From Streptomyces caelestis (GTDB taxonomy: Bacteria > Actinomycetota > Actinomycetes > Streptomycetales > Streptomycetaceae): a stretch of DNA of 64,000 nucleotides. The position numbers were made by a program, and so were the translations under genes. Below are positions 17,584 to 27,132 of this stretch, piece after piece (within the stretch, counting starts at the first letter, position 1; each line of letters opens with the position of its first letter). The stretch covers positions 1,116,001 to 1,180,000 of the forward strand of contig NZ_JACHNE010000001.1 in assembly GCF_014205255.1 (NCBI RefSeq). The letters are read 5' to 3'. The notes under the pieces were generated by a model. The model saw only the letters and a program-made list of their open reading frames with translations, was not told the origin of the DNA and ran no database searches.

Positions 17584-19338
17584 TCACCGGTCGTCTGCTC
17601 GTGCCGCGGCGGAAGGGGTGCGCAGGGCCAGGAGGGCGACGTCGTCCTCGTTGTCGGCGGGGCGGACGCGGCGCAGCAGGTGGTCGGTGAAGGAGGCGAG
17701 GGGGCGGTGCACGAGGGCGGCGGCGTGCCGGCGCAGTCGGTCCAGGCCCTCGTCGAGGCTGTGGCCGGGTGCTTCGATCAGACCGTCGGTGTACAGCACG
17801 AGGGTGGATCCGGGCGGGATCAGGGTCGTGGCGTCGGGGCGCGGGGTGCCGGCACCGGCACCGGCACCGGCGCCCAGGAGGATGCCGTGTCCGTCGGTGA
17901 GGTAGCGCGCCAGACCGTCGTGGCTGATCAGCAGGGGCGGCGGGTGGCCCGCGTTGGTCCAGGACAGCTGCCAGTGACCGTCGTCGTCCGCCGCTTCGAT
18001 CCGGGCGAAGACCAGCGTGGCCATGTCGACGTCCGTGATGTGCTGGAGCGCTTCGTCGAGCCGTGTGACGATCCGGCTGGGCGGTTCGTTCTGGGACCAG
18101 GCGTAGGCGCGGAGCATGTTGCGCACCTGCGCCATACCGGCCGCCGCCTCCAGGTCGTGCCCGACGACGTCCCCGACGGCCAGGGCCGTGGATCCGTCGG
18201 ACATGGGGAAGGCGTCGTACCAGTCGCCGCCGACCTGTGAGGCGTCGGGCGCGGGCAGGTAGCGGACGGTCATCTGGAGGCCCGCGACCCCCGGCATCTG
18301 GGGCAGCAGATGGTTCTGCATGGTCTCGGCGACCTTGCGCTGGCGCTGGTACAGGCGGGCGTTGTCCAGGGCGAGGCCGGCCCGGCGGGCGATGTCCTCG
18401 ACCAGCGGAAGGTCGGCGGGAGTGAAGGCGACCGGGTCCTCGGCCCGGCCGAGGGTCAGGGCCCCCAGGACCGCGCGGGTGCTGCGGATGGGCGCGATGG
18501 CCGCCGAGTGCATCCCCGTGGTGTCGAAGAGCCGGCGCTGCTCGACCGCGATGCCGGAATCCGGTTCCCGCTGGTAGGTGCCGGGCCCGGCCACCGTCGA
18601 GGCCACGCCGCGCAGGGCTCTCGACAGGGGCATCGGGGACGCCTCCGGGACGGGCGGCATCGGGCCCTGAAGGTCGTCCCGGTGCACCGGAGTGCCGCCG
18701 TCGGCGTGGACGACCGCGGTACGCCAGACTTCGTCGCGCTCGGTGATCAGGTCGACGATCACCCAGTCCGCCAGCCGGGGCACGACCAGGCTCACCAGGC
18801 GTTCCAGCGCCTCGTCGACGTCGAGCGTGGAGGTCAGCCGCGTCGTGACCTCGGCCAGCAGGGCCAGCCGTTCCAGCTCGGGCAGCGGTCTGCTCGTCGG
18901 CTCCGGCCGCGCGCCGGTTTCGGGCGCGTGGTCGACGGCGTGGAAGAGCACGAGCGTCCCGGCTCCGTCCCCGCCGATGTCGTACGGGGTGATGAGCCAG
19001 GCGATGGGCAGCACGGAACCGTCTCCGCGTGCGAAGTAGTCCAGCTCGGCCTGGGCGGTCCGCCCGGCGTGGAAGGCCTGTCGCATGCCGCACCGGGTCC
19101 TGGTCAGCGGCTGCCCATGGGCGTCCCGGTGCAGCAGGTCGTGCGCGTCATGACCGAGCAGTTCCTCGGTGGACCGGGCCAGTACGTCCCGGGCGCGGGC
19201 GTTGACCGCGAGGATGCGGCCCTCCTCGTCCACGACGTAGGCCCCGGTTCCGATGACATCCAGCCTTCGGGTCAGCGGGGTGTCGAGTACGGCCACGGGC
19301 TGCCGCGCGGCGGTCTCCGTATGTTCCGGCCCTGCCAT
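17584..19338 (-). CDS. PAS-GAF-SpoIIE protein phosphatase
   Basis: A 584-residue PP2C-type serine/threonine phosphatase. A PAS domain (about 25-130: VIGTGAYVVDEEGRILAVNA) is followed by a GAF domain (about 150-330: LLAEVTTRLTSTLDVDEALE) and the SpoIIE catalytic domain. Catalytic landmarks are QVGGDWYDAF, VGDVVGHD, SWTNAGHPPPLL, LVLYTDGLIE and a final EDDVALLAL. Such proteins dephosphorylate anti-sigma antagonists and so switch on sigma-B-like factors. Start ATG 19338 has gaggagg 7 bases upstream. A divergent HATPase (19581) is the natural kinase counterpart; that pairing is inferred from position. Confidence 0.92.
   Translation of the reverse strand: MAGPEHTETAARQPVAVLDTPLTRRLDVIGTGAYVVDEEGRILAVNARARDVLARSTEELLGHDAHDLLHRDAHGQPLTRTRCGMRQAFHAGRTAQAELDYFARGDGSVLPIAWLITPYDIGGDGAGTLVLFHAVDHAPETGARPEPTSRPLPELERLALLAEVTTRLTSTLDVDEALERLVSLVVPRLADWVIVDLITERDEVWRTAVVHADGGTPVHRDDLQGPMPPVPEASPMPLSRALRGVASTVAGPGTYQREPDSGIAVEQRRLFDTTGMHSAAIAPIRSTRAVLGALTLGRAEDPVAFTPADLPLVEDIARRAGLALDNARLYQRQRKVAETMQNHLLPQMPGVAGLQMTVRYLPAPDASQVGGDWYDAFPMSDGSTALAVGDVVGHDLEAAAGMAQVRNMLRAYAWSQNEPPSRIVTRLDEALQHITDVDMATLVFARIEAADDDGHWQLSWTNAGHPPPLLISHDGLARYLTDGHGILLGAGAGAGAGTPRPDATTLIPPGSTLVLYTDGLIEAPGHSLDEGLDRLRRHAAALVHRPLASFTDHLLRRVRPADNEDDVALLALRTPSAAARADDR
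17848..17875. repeat. GGCACC hexanucleotide repeat inside the SpoIIE gene
   Basis: About four and a half copies of a six-base unit (ggcacc on the plus strand) encode an alternating Gly-Ala run in the loop before the TPRPDATTLIPPGSTLV segment. Length changes here would stay in frame and only alter the loop. Confidence 0.85.
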
Positions 19339-19580
19339 GTCGTCGCCTCCTCGCTGGTCGGCCGCCCGTGCCGCCTGTCGGCCCGTCGCCCGTGGGATGC
19401 CCTCCGGTGTGCATCCCCGTGTGCCCCGTGGCGTCAAAACCAGCCCCCTCGCGCGGCTGCCACCGTTCGGAGCCGCTTGCTGAGAACGCAGGACAGCCCT
19501 GGTATGCGCGGTCCACGCCCGGGTAGACGCAGGGCGAAAGAGCTGCCCGGCACGGGCGAACACAACGAAAGAGCATCCGT

Positions 19581-20105
19581 ATGGTCCTCCCGCTTGGGAA
19601 GCAGGCGGCAGATCGACCGGGCGCGGACGAGCACGCCACGCTGCGTTTCGGCGCGGCCTGGTCCGACGGCGCGGCAAACGCCGCCGACGCGCGCCTGGCA
19701 CTGCGCGCCTTCCTCGCCCGCGGCCCGCACACTGTCCCCGTTCCGATTCCGGCCACCCTGGCCGTGGACGCCGAACTCGTCGTCAGCGAGTTGGTCACCA
19801 ACGCCATCCGGCATGCTCCCGGCCCCTGCGCGCTGATCCTGCGGCTGTTCCGGGGACAGCTGGCCATCACTGTGTGGGACACCTCGGCGGAGCAGCCCAC
19901 GGTGCGCAAGGGTGACCGGTTCCGCGTCGGCGGTCACGGCCTGCGCCTGGTGCACACGGTCAGCGAGCGGGTCGCCGTGGCACCCCGGGCCAGGGGGAAG
20001 CAGATCACGGCCTTCCTGCGGCTGGCCCCGAGCGACCACGTGAGCGCCGGTTCCGGTTCCGGTTCCGGTTCCGGTTCCGGGAGGAGCGTACTGGCCGCCG
20101 GCTGA
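19581..20105 (+). CDS. HATPase-domain anti-sigma-like regulator
   Basis: A 174-residue single-domain GHKL ATPase like the SpoIIAB/RsbW-type proteins that abound in Streptomyces. The N box is ELVVSELVTNAIRHAPGP and the G box VGGHGLRLVHTVSERVAVAP. These proteins bind or phosphorylate partners of sigma factors. The C-terminal tail is a Gly-Ser run encoded by a hexanucleotide repeat and is probably a flexible extension. It is transcribed away from the SpoIIE phosphatase gene 242 bases upstream. Confidence 0.87.
   Translation: MVLPLGKQAADRPGADEHATLRFGAAWSDGAANAADARLALRAFLARGPHTVPVPIPATLAVDAELVVSELVTNAIRHAPGPCALILRLFRGQLAITVWDTSAEQPTVRKGDRFRVGGHGLRLVHTVSERVAVAPRARGKQITAFLRLAPSDHVSAGSGSGSGSGSGRSVLAAG
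20049..20078. repeat. Five tandem GGTTCC units at the end of the HATPase gene
   Basis: Five near-perfect GGTTCC copies encode GSGSGSGSG at the protein's C-terminus. Together with the repeat in the SpoIIE gene this makes two slippage-prone hexamer runs in one regulatory pair. Confidence 0.9.
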
Positions 20106-20159
20106 CCCCGCTCCCCGTCCTCGGGCGGCGGTTGCGGCGGTCGGTGGCACGCCGTGGAA

Positions 20160-21671
20160 TCAGTGCTGCCGGGCGTGTATGGGGCTGTTGGCGACATCGT
20201 CCGGGCACTTCCCGTGCTGCTGCCTGGTCCGCCGGCCGCGCTTCCAGTCGGACGTCGCGAGGGCCAGGGAGGCCAGCATGCCGAGGAGGGCGGCGCCCAG
20301 CGCGGTGGCGAGGGCGCCGCGGTAGCCGACGCCGCTGCCGAGCACCAGGTAGAAGAGGCCGGGCAGGGCGGCGGTGCCCACCGCTGCGCCGAGCCGTTGC
20401 CCGGTCTGCAGGGCGCCGCCCGCCGCGCCCGCCATGTGCACGGGCACGTCGCGCAGCGTCATGGTGATGTTGGGCGAGATCACGCACCCGCTGCCGAGGC
20501 CGCCGAGGAACAGCACCGGGGCGGCGGCCCAGGGCGCGATGTCGAGGGGCGCGAAGCGGAGCAGCAGCGCGGTGCCGCCCAGCCCGGCGATCACGCCCGT
20601 GAGGCCGCCCACGGTGAGCAGGCGCCCGAGCCGGTCCACCAGCCGGCCGGCGATCGCGGCCGCGCAGGCCGAGCCGAGGGCGAAGGGGGTCACGGCGAGA
20701 CCGGACCGCAGCGGGGAGAAGCCCAGGCCGTCCTGGTAGAAGAGGGCGAAGACCAGCCAGACGCCGCTGAAGCCGATGAAGTAGAGCGTGCCGACGCCGG
20801 CGCCGACGGCGTAGCCGCGTACGGCGGTGAACAGGCGCGGATCGAGCAGCGGCTGGGTGTTCCGCTCGACGAGGCGACGCTGCCACCGGGTGAAGCCGAA
20901 GAGGATCGCGGCACCGGCGAGGAACATCCACCACAGCCCGCCGAAGCCGCCGGAGCCCGCCTGGACCAGCGGATACATCAGCGCCAGGACGCCGAGCCCG
21001 AGGAACAGGACGCCGGGCAGATCCACGTACTGCGGGCCGGACCGCCGGGTGCGGGGCAGCAGGCGGCGGCCGAGGAGGATGGCGAGGATGCCGATGGGGA
21101 CGTTGACGTAGAAGATCCACCGCCAGCCCTGGTCCCCGGCGGCCAGGGCGAGGATCAGGCCGCCGGCGAGGGGGCCGATGGCGGACGAGATGCCGACGGT
21201 GGCGCCGAAGAAGCCGAAGGCACGGCCGCGTTCCGCACCGCGGAACATCTGCTGGATGAGCGCGGAGTTCTGGGGAGCCATGAAGCCGGCCGCCAGGCCC
21301 TGGGCGAGGCGGGCCACCACCAGCAGCGTGATGCTGGGGGCCGCCCCGCAGGCCGCGCTGCAGACCACGAAGCCGCTGAGGGCCAGCAGGAAGATGCGGC
21401 GCCGGTCCAGCGCGTCACCCAGACGGCCGGCAGTGACGAGCGCGAGAGCGAAGGCGAGGGCGTATCCGGACACCACCCACTGCACCTGCGCGGGAGAGGC
21501 GTCGAGGCCGCGCTGGACGGAGGGCAGGGCGACCGCCACGATCGAGACGTCCAGCAGGCTCATGAAGCCGGCCACCAGGGTGACCCACAGGGCCCGCCAC
21601 CGGTGCGGGTCCGGCTCGTATCCGGCCTCCTGTGCGCCCTGGATCGGGTCACCCGACGCCGACGCTGTCAC
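20160..21671 (-). CDS. MFS drug/H+ antiporter, 14-helix (EmrB/QacA type)
   Basis: A 503-residue proton-driven exporter of the DHA2 family, with about 14 helices. Marks are LLDVSIVAVALPSVQRGLDA in helix 1, SGYALAFALALVTAGRLGDA with the loop 2-3 motif GRLGDALDRRR, and GATVGISSAIGPLAGGLI (motif C of antiporters). Start GTG 21671 has agaggag upstream. No regulator is adjacent, so the substrate is unknown. It is divergent from the proline/betaine-type permease. Confidence 0.9.
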   Translation of the reverse strand: MTASASGDPIQGAQEAGYEPDPHRWRALWVTLVAGFMSLLDVSIVAVALPSVQRGLDASPAQVQWVVSGYALAFALALVTAGRLGDALDRRRIFLLALSGFVVCSAACGAAPSITLLVVARLAQGLAAGFMAPQNSALIQQMFRGAERGRAFGFFGATVGISSAIGPLAGGLILALAAGDQGWRWIFYVNVPIGILAILLGRRLLPRTRRSGPQYVDLPGVLFLGLGVLALMYPLVQAGSGGFGGLWWMFLAGAAILFGFTRWQRRLVERNTQPLLDPRLFTAVRGYAVGAGVGTLYFIGFSGVWLVFALFYQDGLGFSPLRSGLAVTPFALGSACAAAIAGRLVDRLGRLLTVGGLTGVIAGLGGTALLLRFAPLDIAPWAAAPVLFLGGLGSGCVISPNITMTLRDVPVHMAGAAGGALQTGQRLGAAVGTAALPGLFYLVLGSGVGYRGALATALGAALLGMLASLALATSDWKRGRRTRQQHGKCPDDVANSPIHARQH

Positions 21672-21886
21672 ATGGGCTCCTCTCACCAGGTGGGCACCCG
21701 GCGAACCAAGTTCCCCCTCCGGGCACCGGCACACCACGGCCCGGCAAGCAGCGCGGGCCCCACCGAACACACCCGGGCATTACTGTCCGTAGCCGTCCGG
21801 GTGCCGCGCGAAGGGGGCCGTTTGAGCGCGCGAGATCTGTACAGGCGTTGTGGTTGGCACAGACGACCGGCGAAAGGAACGACGTG

Positions 21887-23383
21887 ATGGCGGCGCCCGA
21901 CAACGACGAGTCGGTGGATCCCGCAGCCGTGAGACGACACCGGGTGCTGTTCCGGGCGATCGAGAAACGCCGCCACCCGAAGCTGCGCCGCAGCGACATC
22001 ACCGTGACCGACGAGGCGGCGGTCAAACGCGCCACGAAGGCCGCCGCCCTCGGCAACGCGATGGAGTGGTACGACTTCGGCATCTACAGCTATCTGGCCT
22101 CGACCATCGGGCAGGTGTTCTTCCCCTCGGGGAACGACACCGCCCAACTGCTCAGCTCCTTCGCGACGTTCGCGGTGGCCTTCCTGGTCCGTCCCCTCGG
22201 CGGAATGGTGTTCGGGCCGCTCGGCGACAAGGTCGGCCGCAAGCGCATCCTCTCCCTCACCATGATCATGATGGCGGTGGGGACCTTCGCCATCGGCCTC
22301 GTCCCCTCGCACGCCGTCATCGGTCTGTGGGCCCCGGCCCTGCTGATCTTCTTCCGGCTGGTGCAGGGCTTCTCGACCGGCGGGGAGTACGGGGGCGCCT
22401 CGACGTTCATCGCGGAGTACGCGCCCGACAAGCGGCGCGGCTTCTTCGGCTCCTTCCTGGAGCTGGGCACGCTCGCCGGCTACGTCGGGGCCTCCGGCCT
22501 CGTCGTCGTCCTGCAGACCCTCCTCAGCGACGACCAGATGCTGGCATGGGGCTGGCGCATCCCCTTCCTGGTCGCGGCGCCGCTCGGCCTCATCGGCCTC
22601 TACCTGCGGCTGAAGCTGGACGAGACGCCCGCGTTCCAGAAGCTGGAGGGCGGCCAGGTCAAGGCGAGCGAGGCCGCCGAGGCCGTGGAGACCTCGGCCG
22701 CCGCCGACCTCGGCAAGATCTTCACGCGGTACTGGCGGCCGCTGCTGCTGTGCCTCGCCCTCGTCGCGGCGTACAACATCACGGACTACATGCTGCTGTC
22801 GTACATGCCGACGTATCTGTCCGACGAGCTGGGCTACGGCACCAACCACGGGCTGCTGATCCTGCTGCTCGTGATGGTGGTTCAGATGTGCCTCATCAAC
22901 CAGGTCGGGCGGTTGTCGGACCGCTTCGGGCGCAGGCCGCTGCTGATGGCGGGGATGCTCGGGTTCCTCTTCCTGTCCGTGCCGTCCTTCCTGCTCATCC
23001 GGCAGGGCAGTGTCGTCCTCATCGCCGTGGGGCTGCTGCTGTTGGGGCTCTCCCTGGTGACGATGCTCGGCACGATGTCGGCGGCGCTCCCGGCGATCTT
23101 CCCCACCCATGTGCGGTACGGCTCCCTCTCGGTCGCCTACAACCTGGCCACCTCGATCTTCGGCGGCACCACTCCCCTGGTGATCACCGCTCTGATCAGC
23201 GCCTTCGACTCGACCCTCATGCCGGCCTACTACTCCACGGGCGCCGCGGTCATCGGCGTCATCGCCGTCCTGTGCATGAAGGAGACCGCCAACAAGCCCC
23301 TGGCCGGCTCCCCGCCGTCCGTCGAGACGCAGGCCGAGGCCGCGGAGATCGTCGAGGCGCAGACCCCCAGGCCCAGGTTCTGA
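21887..23383 (+). CDS. MFS metabolite:H+ symporter, ProP/MHS type
   Basis: A 498-residue permease of the metabolite:H+ symporter family, typical of proline and glycine betaine carriers. Marks are GNAMEWYDFGIYSYLASTIG at residue about 50, the loop GPLGDKVGRKRIL, and LVQGFSTGGEYGGASTFIAE. A 40-residue polar N-terminus precedes the first helix. Start ATG 21887 is chosen, with aaagga 8 bases upstream. A strong hairpin terminator follows 38 bases after the stop. A role in osmoprotection is inferred from the family only. Confidence 0.9.
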   Translation: MAAPDNDESVDPAAVRRHRVLFRAIEKRRHPKLRRSDITVTDEAAVKRATKAAALGNAMEWYDFGIYSYLASTIGQVFFPSGNDTAQLLSSFATFAVAFLVRPLGGMVFGPLGDKVGRKRILSLTMIMMAVGTFAIGLVPSHAVIGLWAPALLIFFRLVQGFSTGGEYGGASTFIAEYAPDKRRGFFGSFLELGTLAGYVGASGLVVVLQTLLSDDQMLAWGWRIPFLVAAPLGLIGLYLRLKLDETPAFQKLEGGQVKASEAAEAVETSAAADLGKIFTRYWRPLLLCLALVAAYNITDYMLLSYMPTYLSDELGYGTNHGLLILLLVMVVQMCLINQVGRLSDRFGRRPLLMAGMLGFLFLSVPSFLLIRQGSVVLIAVGLLLLGLSLVTMLGTMSAALPAIFPTHVRYGSLSVAYNLATSIFGGTTPLVITALISAFDSTLMPAYYSTGAAVIGVIAVLCMKETANKPLAGSPPSVETQAEAAEIVEAQTPRPRF

Positions 23384-23420
23384 CCCCCCGTCGGACGGCT
23401 GCGGTTCTTCGCGTCGGAAG

Positions 23421-23465
23421 CCCGGGGCAGCGGCGGCGGTCGTACCGGTCCGCCGCTGCCCCGGG
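23421..23465 (+). terminator. Strong hairpin terminator
   Basis: Sixteen-base perfect arms (cccggggcagcggcgg and its complement) close a 13-base loop just after the ProP-type gene. There is no T-tract, as is usual for Streptomyces terminators. Confidence 0.85.
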
Positions 23466-23488
23466 GCGCAGCCGATGCCCGGGGCTAG

Positions 23489-23657
23489 GCCTGTCGTTTG
23501 GATCAGGGCGCAGGGAATCGACGGCACCTCTCCGGCGCCGGTGAGCGGGGCCTGGTGCGTGCAGCGGCAAGGCGGAGGAGGGCGTCGATGCGGAGCATCG
23601 GCAACCGACGACAACGCCGCAGATACGCGTGCCAGCCCCGCGTCTGCGATCGTGATC
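23489..23657 (+). repeat. MITE-like repeat, copy 1
   Basis: About 165 bases starting with the end sequence CCTGTCGTTTGGATCAGG and matching, in reverse orientation, the repeat at 25865-26020. The core contains GATGCGGAGCATC, itself a small palindrome. CTAG occurs just outside both ends (at 23485 and about 23664), which could be a target duplication. The right-hand terminal inverted repeat is degenerate. There is no coding capacity. Confidence 0.8.
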
Positions 23658-23664
23658 AATACAC

Positions 23665-24321
23665 CTAGGAGCTGCGGCCGGTCGTGGAGGCGAAGCCCAG
23701 CCAGGTGTGCCGGTTGTTCCACCAGCACCAGCCGACCTTCGGGGCGTTGCGCCGCTCGCGGCCGTCACGCCCGGTGCCGTTGCTGATCCAGATCGCCGGG
23801 GTGCGGGCATCCAGGCTGCCGTTGGGCTTGCGCAGCCGGGACCCGATGGTCATGAAGCAGCGGTTGCGCTCCAGGACCGCCGGCTCCTGGAGCACCCAGT
23901 GGATGCCCTCGGTGAGCAGCAGCGGGGTCCGGTCCTCCTTGGTGAGGGCGGGCAGTACCTCCTCCGGGCTCCAGTTGGCCATGTGGTCACCGCGGTCGAC
24001 GCCGGTGACGACGTAGAGCGGGGCGTCGGGCAGTTCGACGGCGCAGGGCGTGAACGCGTCGACGTCGGGCATGTCGACGACGACGAAGCCCGGTTTGCCC
24101 TCACGCCGCAGCAGCGGCGCGAGGGCGGAGGCGGGGGCTCTGTCCGGGTGCACGGCCAGCAGGGCGCCCTCGCCGGCGGTCTCGGCAGCGAACGCACGGA
24201 CCTCGTCGGCGGACAGCCCGGCGATCTCGTGCACCCCCAGCTCGATCAGCCGCTCGGCCTGCGCGCTCGGGGCCGGGAGTGCGGGAAGGACGGTGGACGT
24301 GTCGGGCGTGGTGTCGGGCAC
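23665..24321 (-). CDS. DUF5701 family protein
   Basis: A 218-residue soluble protein of the DUF5701 family; function unknown. Recognisable parts are AERLIELGVHEIAGLSADEV at the start and LYVVTGVDRGDHMANWSPEE in the middle. Later come LLLTEGIHWVLQEP and the closing APKVGWCWWNNRHTWLGFAS. GTG 24321 is preferred, with ggag just upstream; longer starts add non-family residues. Its stop lies only a few bases from the end of MITE copy 1, so the gene's 3' end marks a rearrangement edge. Confidence 0.75.
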   Translation of the reverse strand: MPDTTPDTSTVLPALPAPSAQAERLIELGVHEIAGLSADEVRAFAAETAGEGALLAVHPDRAPASALAPLLRREGKPGFVVVDMPDVDAFTPCAVELPDAPLYVVTGVDRGDHMANWSPEEVLPALTKEDRTPLLLTEGIHWVLQEPAVLERNRCFMTIGSRLRKPNGSLDARTPAIWISNGTGRDGRERRNAPKVGWCWWNNRHTWLGFASTTGRSS

Positions 24322-24395
24322 GATGCTCCCATGGTCGGTGACGTGGGCGAACTCATGAGCAACGTGCCGGTCTGCCGCGGCGTTCCCGCGACGGG

Positions 24396-24975
<580 letters not shown>

Positions 24976-24995
24976 GCGAGCGGCGGCGGCCTTGC

Positions 24996-25448
24996 TCACT
25001 CGGGCAGGGGCCGGTCGTCGACGACGTGTTTCATGACGAGGGTGGAGTTCAGGCGCTGGACGCCGGGCAGCCGGGCGAGCTGCTGGTCGTAGAGCTGCTG
25101 GAAAGCGGCCAGGTCGGTGGTGGCGACCCGCAGGAGGTAGTCGGGGTCGCCGAACAGGCGCTGCGCCTGGAGCACGTGCGGGACGGCGGCCACGCCTTCT
25201 TCGAACGCGGAGACGGTGTCGGCGTCCTCCCAGCGCAGGGTGACGAAGACGAGCGCCTCGAAGTTGAGGCCCACGGCGGCCGGGTCCACGACGGCCCGGT
25301 AGCCGCGGATCGCGCCCTCGCGTTCGAGGTCGCGCAGGCGGCGGTGGCAGGGCGAGACGCTCAGTTTCACGCGGGCGGCCAGCTCGGTGACCGTGAGACG
25401 GCCGTCCAGCTGCAGCTCGGTGAGAATTTTCCGGTCCAGGGCATCCAT
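24996..25448 (-). CDS. Lrp/AsnC family regulator
   Basis: A 150-residue feast/famine regulator. The N-terminal HTH is LTELQLDGRLTVTELAARVK and SVSPCHRRLRDLEREGAIRG. The ligand-binding RAM domain follows with FEALVFVTLRWEDADTVSAF and RLFGDPDYLLRVATTDLAAF. Such proteins respond to an amino acid and often control a divergent exporter. Here the expected divergent partner is absent; only debris lies at 25449-25860. It sits inside the patch bounded by the inverted repeats. Confidence 0.9.
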   Translation of the reverse strand: MDALDRKILTELQLDGRLTVTELAARVKLSVSPCHRRLRDLEREGAIRGYRAVVDPAAVGLNFEALVFVTLRWEDADTVSAFEEGVAAVPHVLQAQRLFGDPDYLLRVATTDLAAFQQLYDQQLARLPGVQRLNSTLVMKHVVDDRPLPE

Positions 25449-25476
25449 GGAGAAGATTCTGCCCCGTATAGCGCGA

Positions 25477-25600
25477 TCAAGGGGTAAAGAAGGGAACTCC
25501 GGCGGTCGCCGTGCTGATCGCCGGATACGCGGGATACACCCTGCTCGCGGTCGCGGGCCTGGTGGTGATCGTGGCGTTCTCCAGGATCTGGTCATTGGTG
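25477..25600 (+). pseudogene. Membrane-protein fragment facing the Lrp gene
   Basis: A plus-strand open stretch reads VLIAGYAGYTLLAVAGLVVI then VAFSRI, a single membrane helix with no good start. Its position, divergent from an Lrp gene, fits the remnant of an amino-acid exporter. At about 25600 the coding signal switches to the minus strand. Family not recognised. Confidence 0.35.
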
Positions 25601-25770
25601 AGGCGGACGACCCTGAATTCAGCGGAGGCGACCGGTCCGCGCCGTCCGGCCTGGACAATGCCCGAGCGCAGCGTCCCGAGGAGGGCGGCCTGGCCGTAGT
25701 GCATGGCCCAGTTGACCGGCAGTGGCTGGGTCCCGGGGCGTTCGGGCCGACCGGTGAGCCGCTGGAGCAC
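25600..25770 (-). pseudogene. Conserved hypothetical protein fragment
   Basis: On the minus strand the stretch encodes PVNWAMHYGQAALLGTLRSG and FRVVRLTNDQILENAT. I recognise this as a conserved segment of an actinobacterial protein of unknown function, but without start or end. It breaks off at about 25600, exactly where the opposite-strand membrane fragment ends. This is another rearrangement junction. Confidence 0.45.
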
Positions 25771-25863
25771 GAGCCCACCATCACCCTCGCCGGCCCGGTC
25801 GGTACGGCGGTCCCCTGACCCCCGTCACCATGACCCGCGCCGGTCGGGCATACGGGACCAGGG

Positions 25864-26020
25864 CCTGTCGTTTGGATCAGGTCGCAGACGCGGGACCTGG
25901 CACGCGCATCTGCGGCGTTGTCGTCGGTTGCCGATGCTCCGCATCGACGCCCTCATCCACCTTGCGGCTGCACGCACCAGGCCCCGCTCACCGGAGCTGA
26001 AAAAGTGCCGTCGATTCCCC
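25864..26020 (-). repeat. MITE-like repeat, copy 2 (inverted relative to copy 1)
   Basis: Begins CCTGTCGTTTGGATCAGG, like copy 1, but the body is the reverse complement of copy 1: GCATCTGCGGCGTTGTCGTC, then GATGCTCCGCATC, ending GTGCCGTCGATTCCCCTAG. Having the same end sequence next to opposite ends of the body shows that the complete element has this sequence as a terminal inverted repeat at both ends. Its right end touches the stop codon (TAG, within CTAG) of the SDR gene. Confidence 0.8.
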
Positions 26021-26925
26021 TAGCGGGTGTCGACGATGCCGCCGGTCACCGCGATGACCTCGCCGACCGTGTAGCTGGAGTCGGCGTCCGAGGCGAGGTA
26101 GACGTACGTCGGTGCGATCTCCTCCGGCTGGGCCGCGCGTTCGAGCGGGGCCTCGCTGCCGATGTGGGCGAGGCCGTCCGGCGGCATGTGCTGGTCCGCC
26201 TCGTTGAGCGGCGTCCAGGTCGGGCCCGGCGCGACCACGTTCGCACGTACGCCGCGCTTGGCCAGGTGCACGGCGACGGACTTGGTCAGGGTGATCAACG
26301 CGGCCTTGGACGCCGCGTAGTCGATCATCGTCGTACTGCCCTTGAGCGCCTCTTCGGTCGCGGTGGCGATGACCGCGTCGCCGGGCTCCAGGTGGGGCAG
26401 CGCCGCCATGAGCAGGTGGAAGTACGCGTAGACGTTCGTCTTGAACGTCCGGTCGAAGTCCTCGGCGGTCAACTGGTCGAGTTCAAGCTTGCTGTTGAGG
26501 TACGCGGCGTTGCTCACCAGGATGTTCAGCCCGCCGAGCTCCGCCGCCGTCCGCTCGACGACCGCGCGGCAGAACTCGGGTTCGGTGAGGTCGCCGGGCA
26601 GCAGCAGGCAGCGTCGGCCCTGCTCCTCCACCTCGCGCCGGACCCGCTCCGCGTCCACCTGCTCCTCGGGCAGATGGACGATGGCGACATCGGCGCCCTC
26701 GCGCGCGTACAGCAGCGCCACCGCCCGTCCGATACCCGAGTCGCCGCCGGTGATCAGCGCGACCTTTCCCTCCAGCTTCCCGCTGGCCCGGTAGCGGCTC
26801 GCCCGATAGCGCGGCGGGGTGCGCATGTCGGACTCGATGCCGGGCCGCTGCTGCTTGTCGGAGTCGTAGGGCGGGTCGGGCTCGGACACGACCTGCGGTG
26901 CGGACCGTTCCTGCTCGGGTTGCAC
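26020..26925 (-). CDS. SDR family oxidoreductase (YghA type)
   Basis: A 301-residue NAD(P)-dependent short-chain dehydrogenase with the long polar N-terminus of the YghA-like group. Cofactor motif TGGDSGIGRAVA is near residue 60, NAAY near 140, and the catalytic Tyr-Lys pair in YAASKAALITLTKS. The C-terminus TVGEVIAVTGGIVDTR is intact. Start GTG 26925 follows aaaggaga. The stop codon is shared with the edge of MITE copy 2, so the element inserted right at the 3' end without hurting the gene. It is divergent from the ATP-grasp gene. Substrate unknown; such enzymes are often stress induced. Confidence 0.9.
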   Translation of the reverse strand: MQPEQERSAPQVVSEPDPPYDSDKQQRPGIESDMRTPPRYRASRYRASGKLEGKVALITGGDSGIGRAVALLYAREGADVAIVHLPEEQVDAERVRREVEEQGRRCLLLPGDLTEPEFCRAVVERTAAELGGLNILVSNAAYLNSKLELDQLTAEDFDRTFKTNVYAYFHLLMAALPHLEPGDAVIATATEEALKGSTTMIDYAASKAALITLTKSVAVHLAKRGVRANVVAPGPTWTPLNEADQHMPPDGLAHIGSEAPLERAAQPEEIAPTYVYLASDADSSYTVGEVIAVTGGIVDTR

Positions 26926-27132
26926 GGACTCTCCTTTCGCGGTGTCGTCCACGGCGCGGCCGTCACCTCGGGTCACGCCGTTTCTTCCCCCCACCGCGTG
27001 CCCACGACGGCGGCAGGCATGTTCCCCGTCGTCGCGTACGAGCGCCGCGCCGACCGGCATGGCCGCACGCCCGAGGGGTACTCCGACGATCTTGCAAGCC
27101 CGGCCTCAGAGCCGGATGCCGGAAGGAGATCC

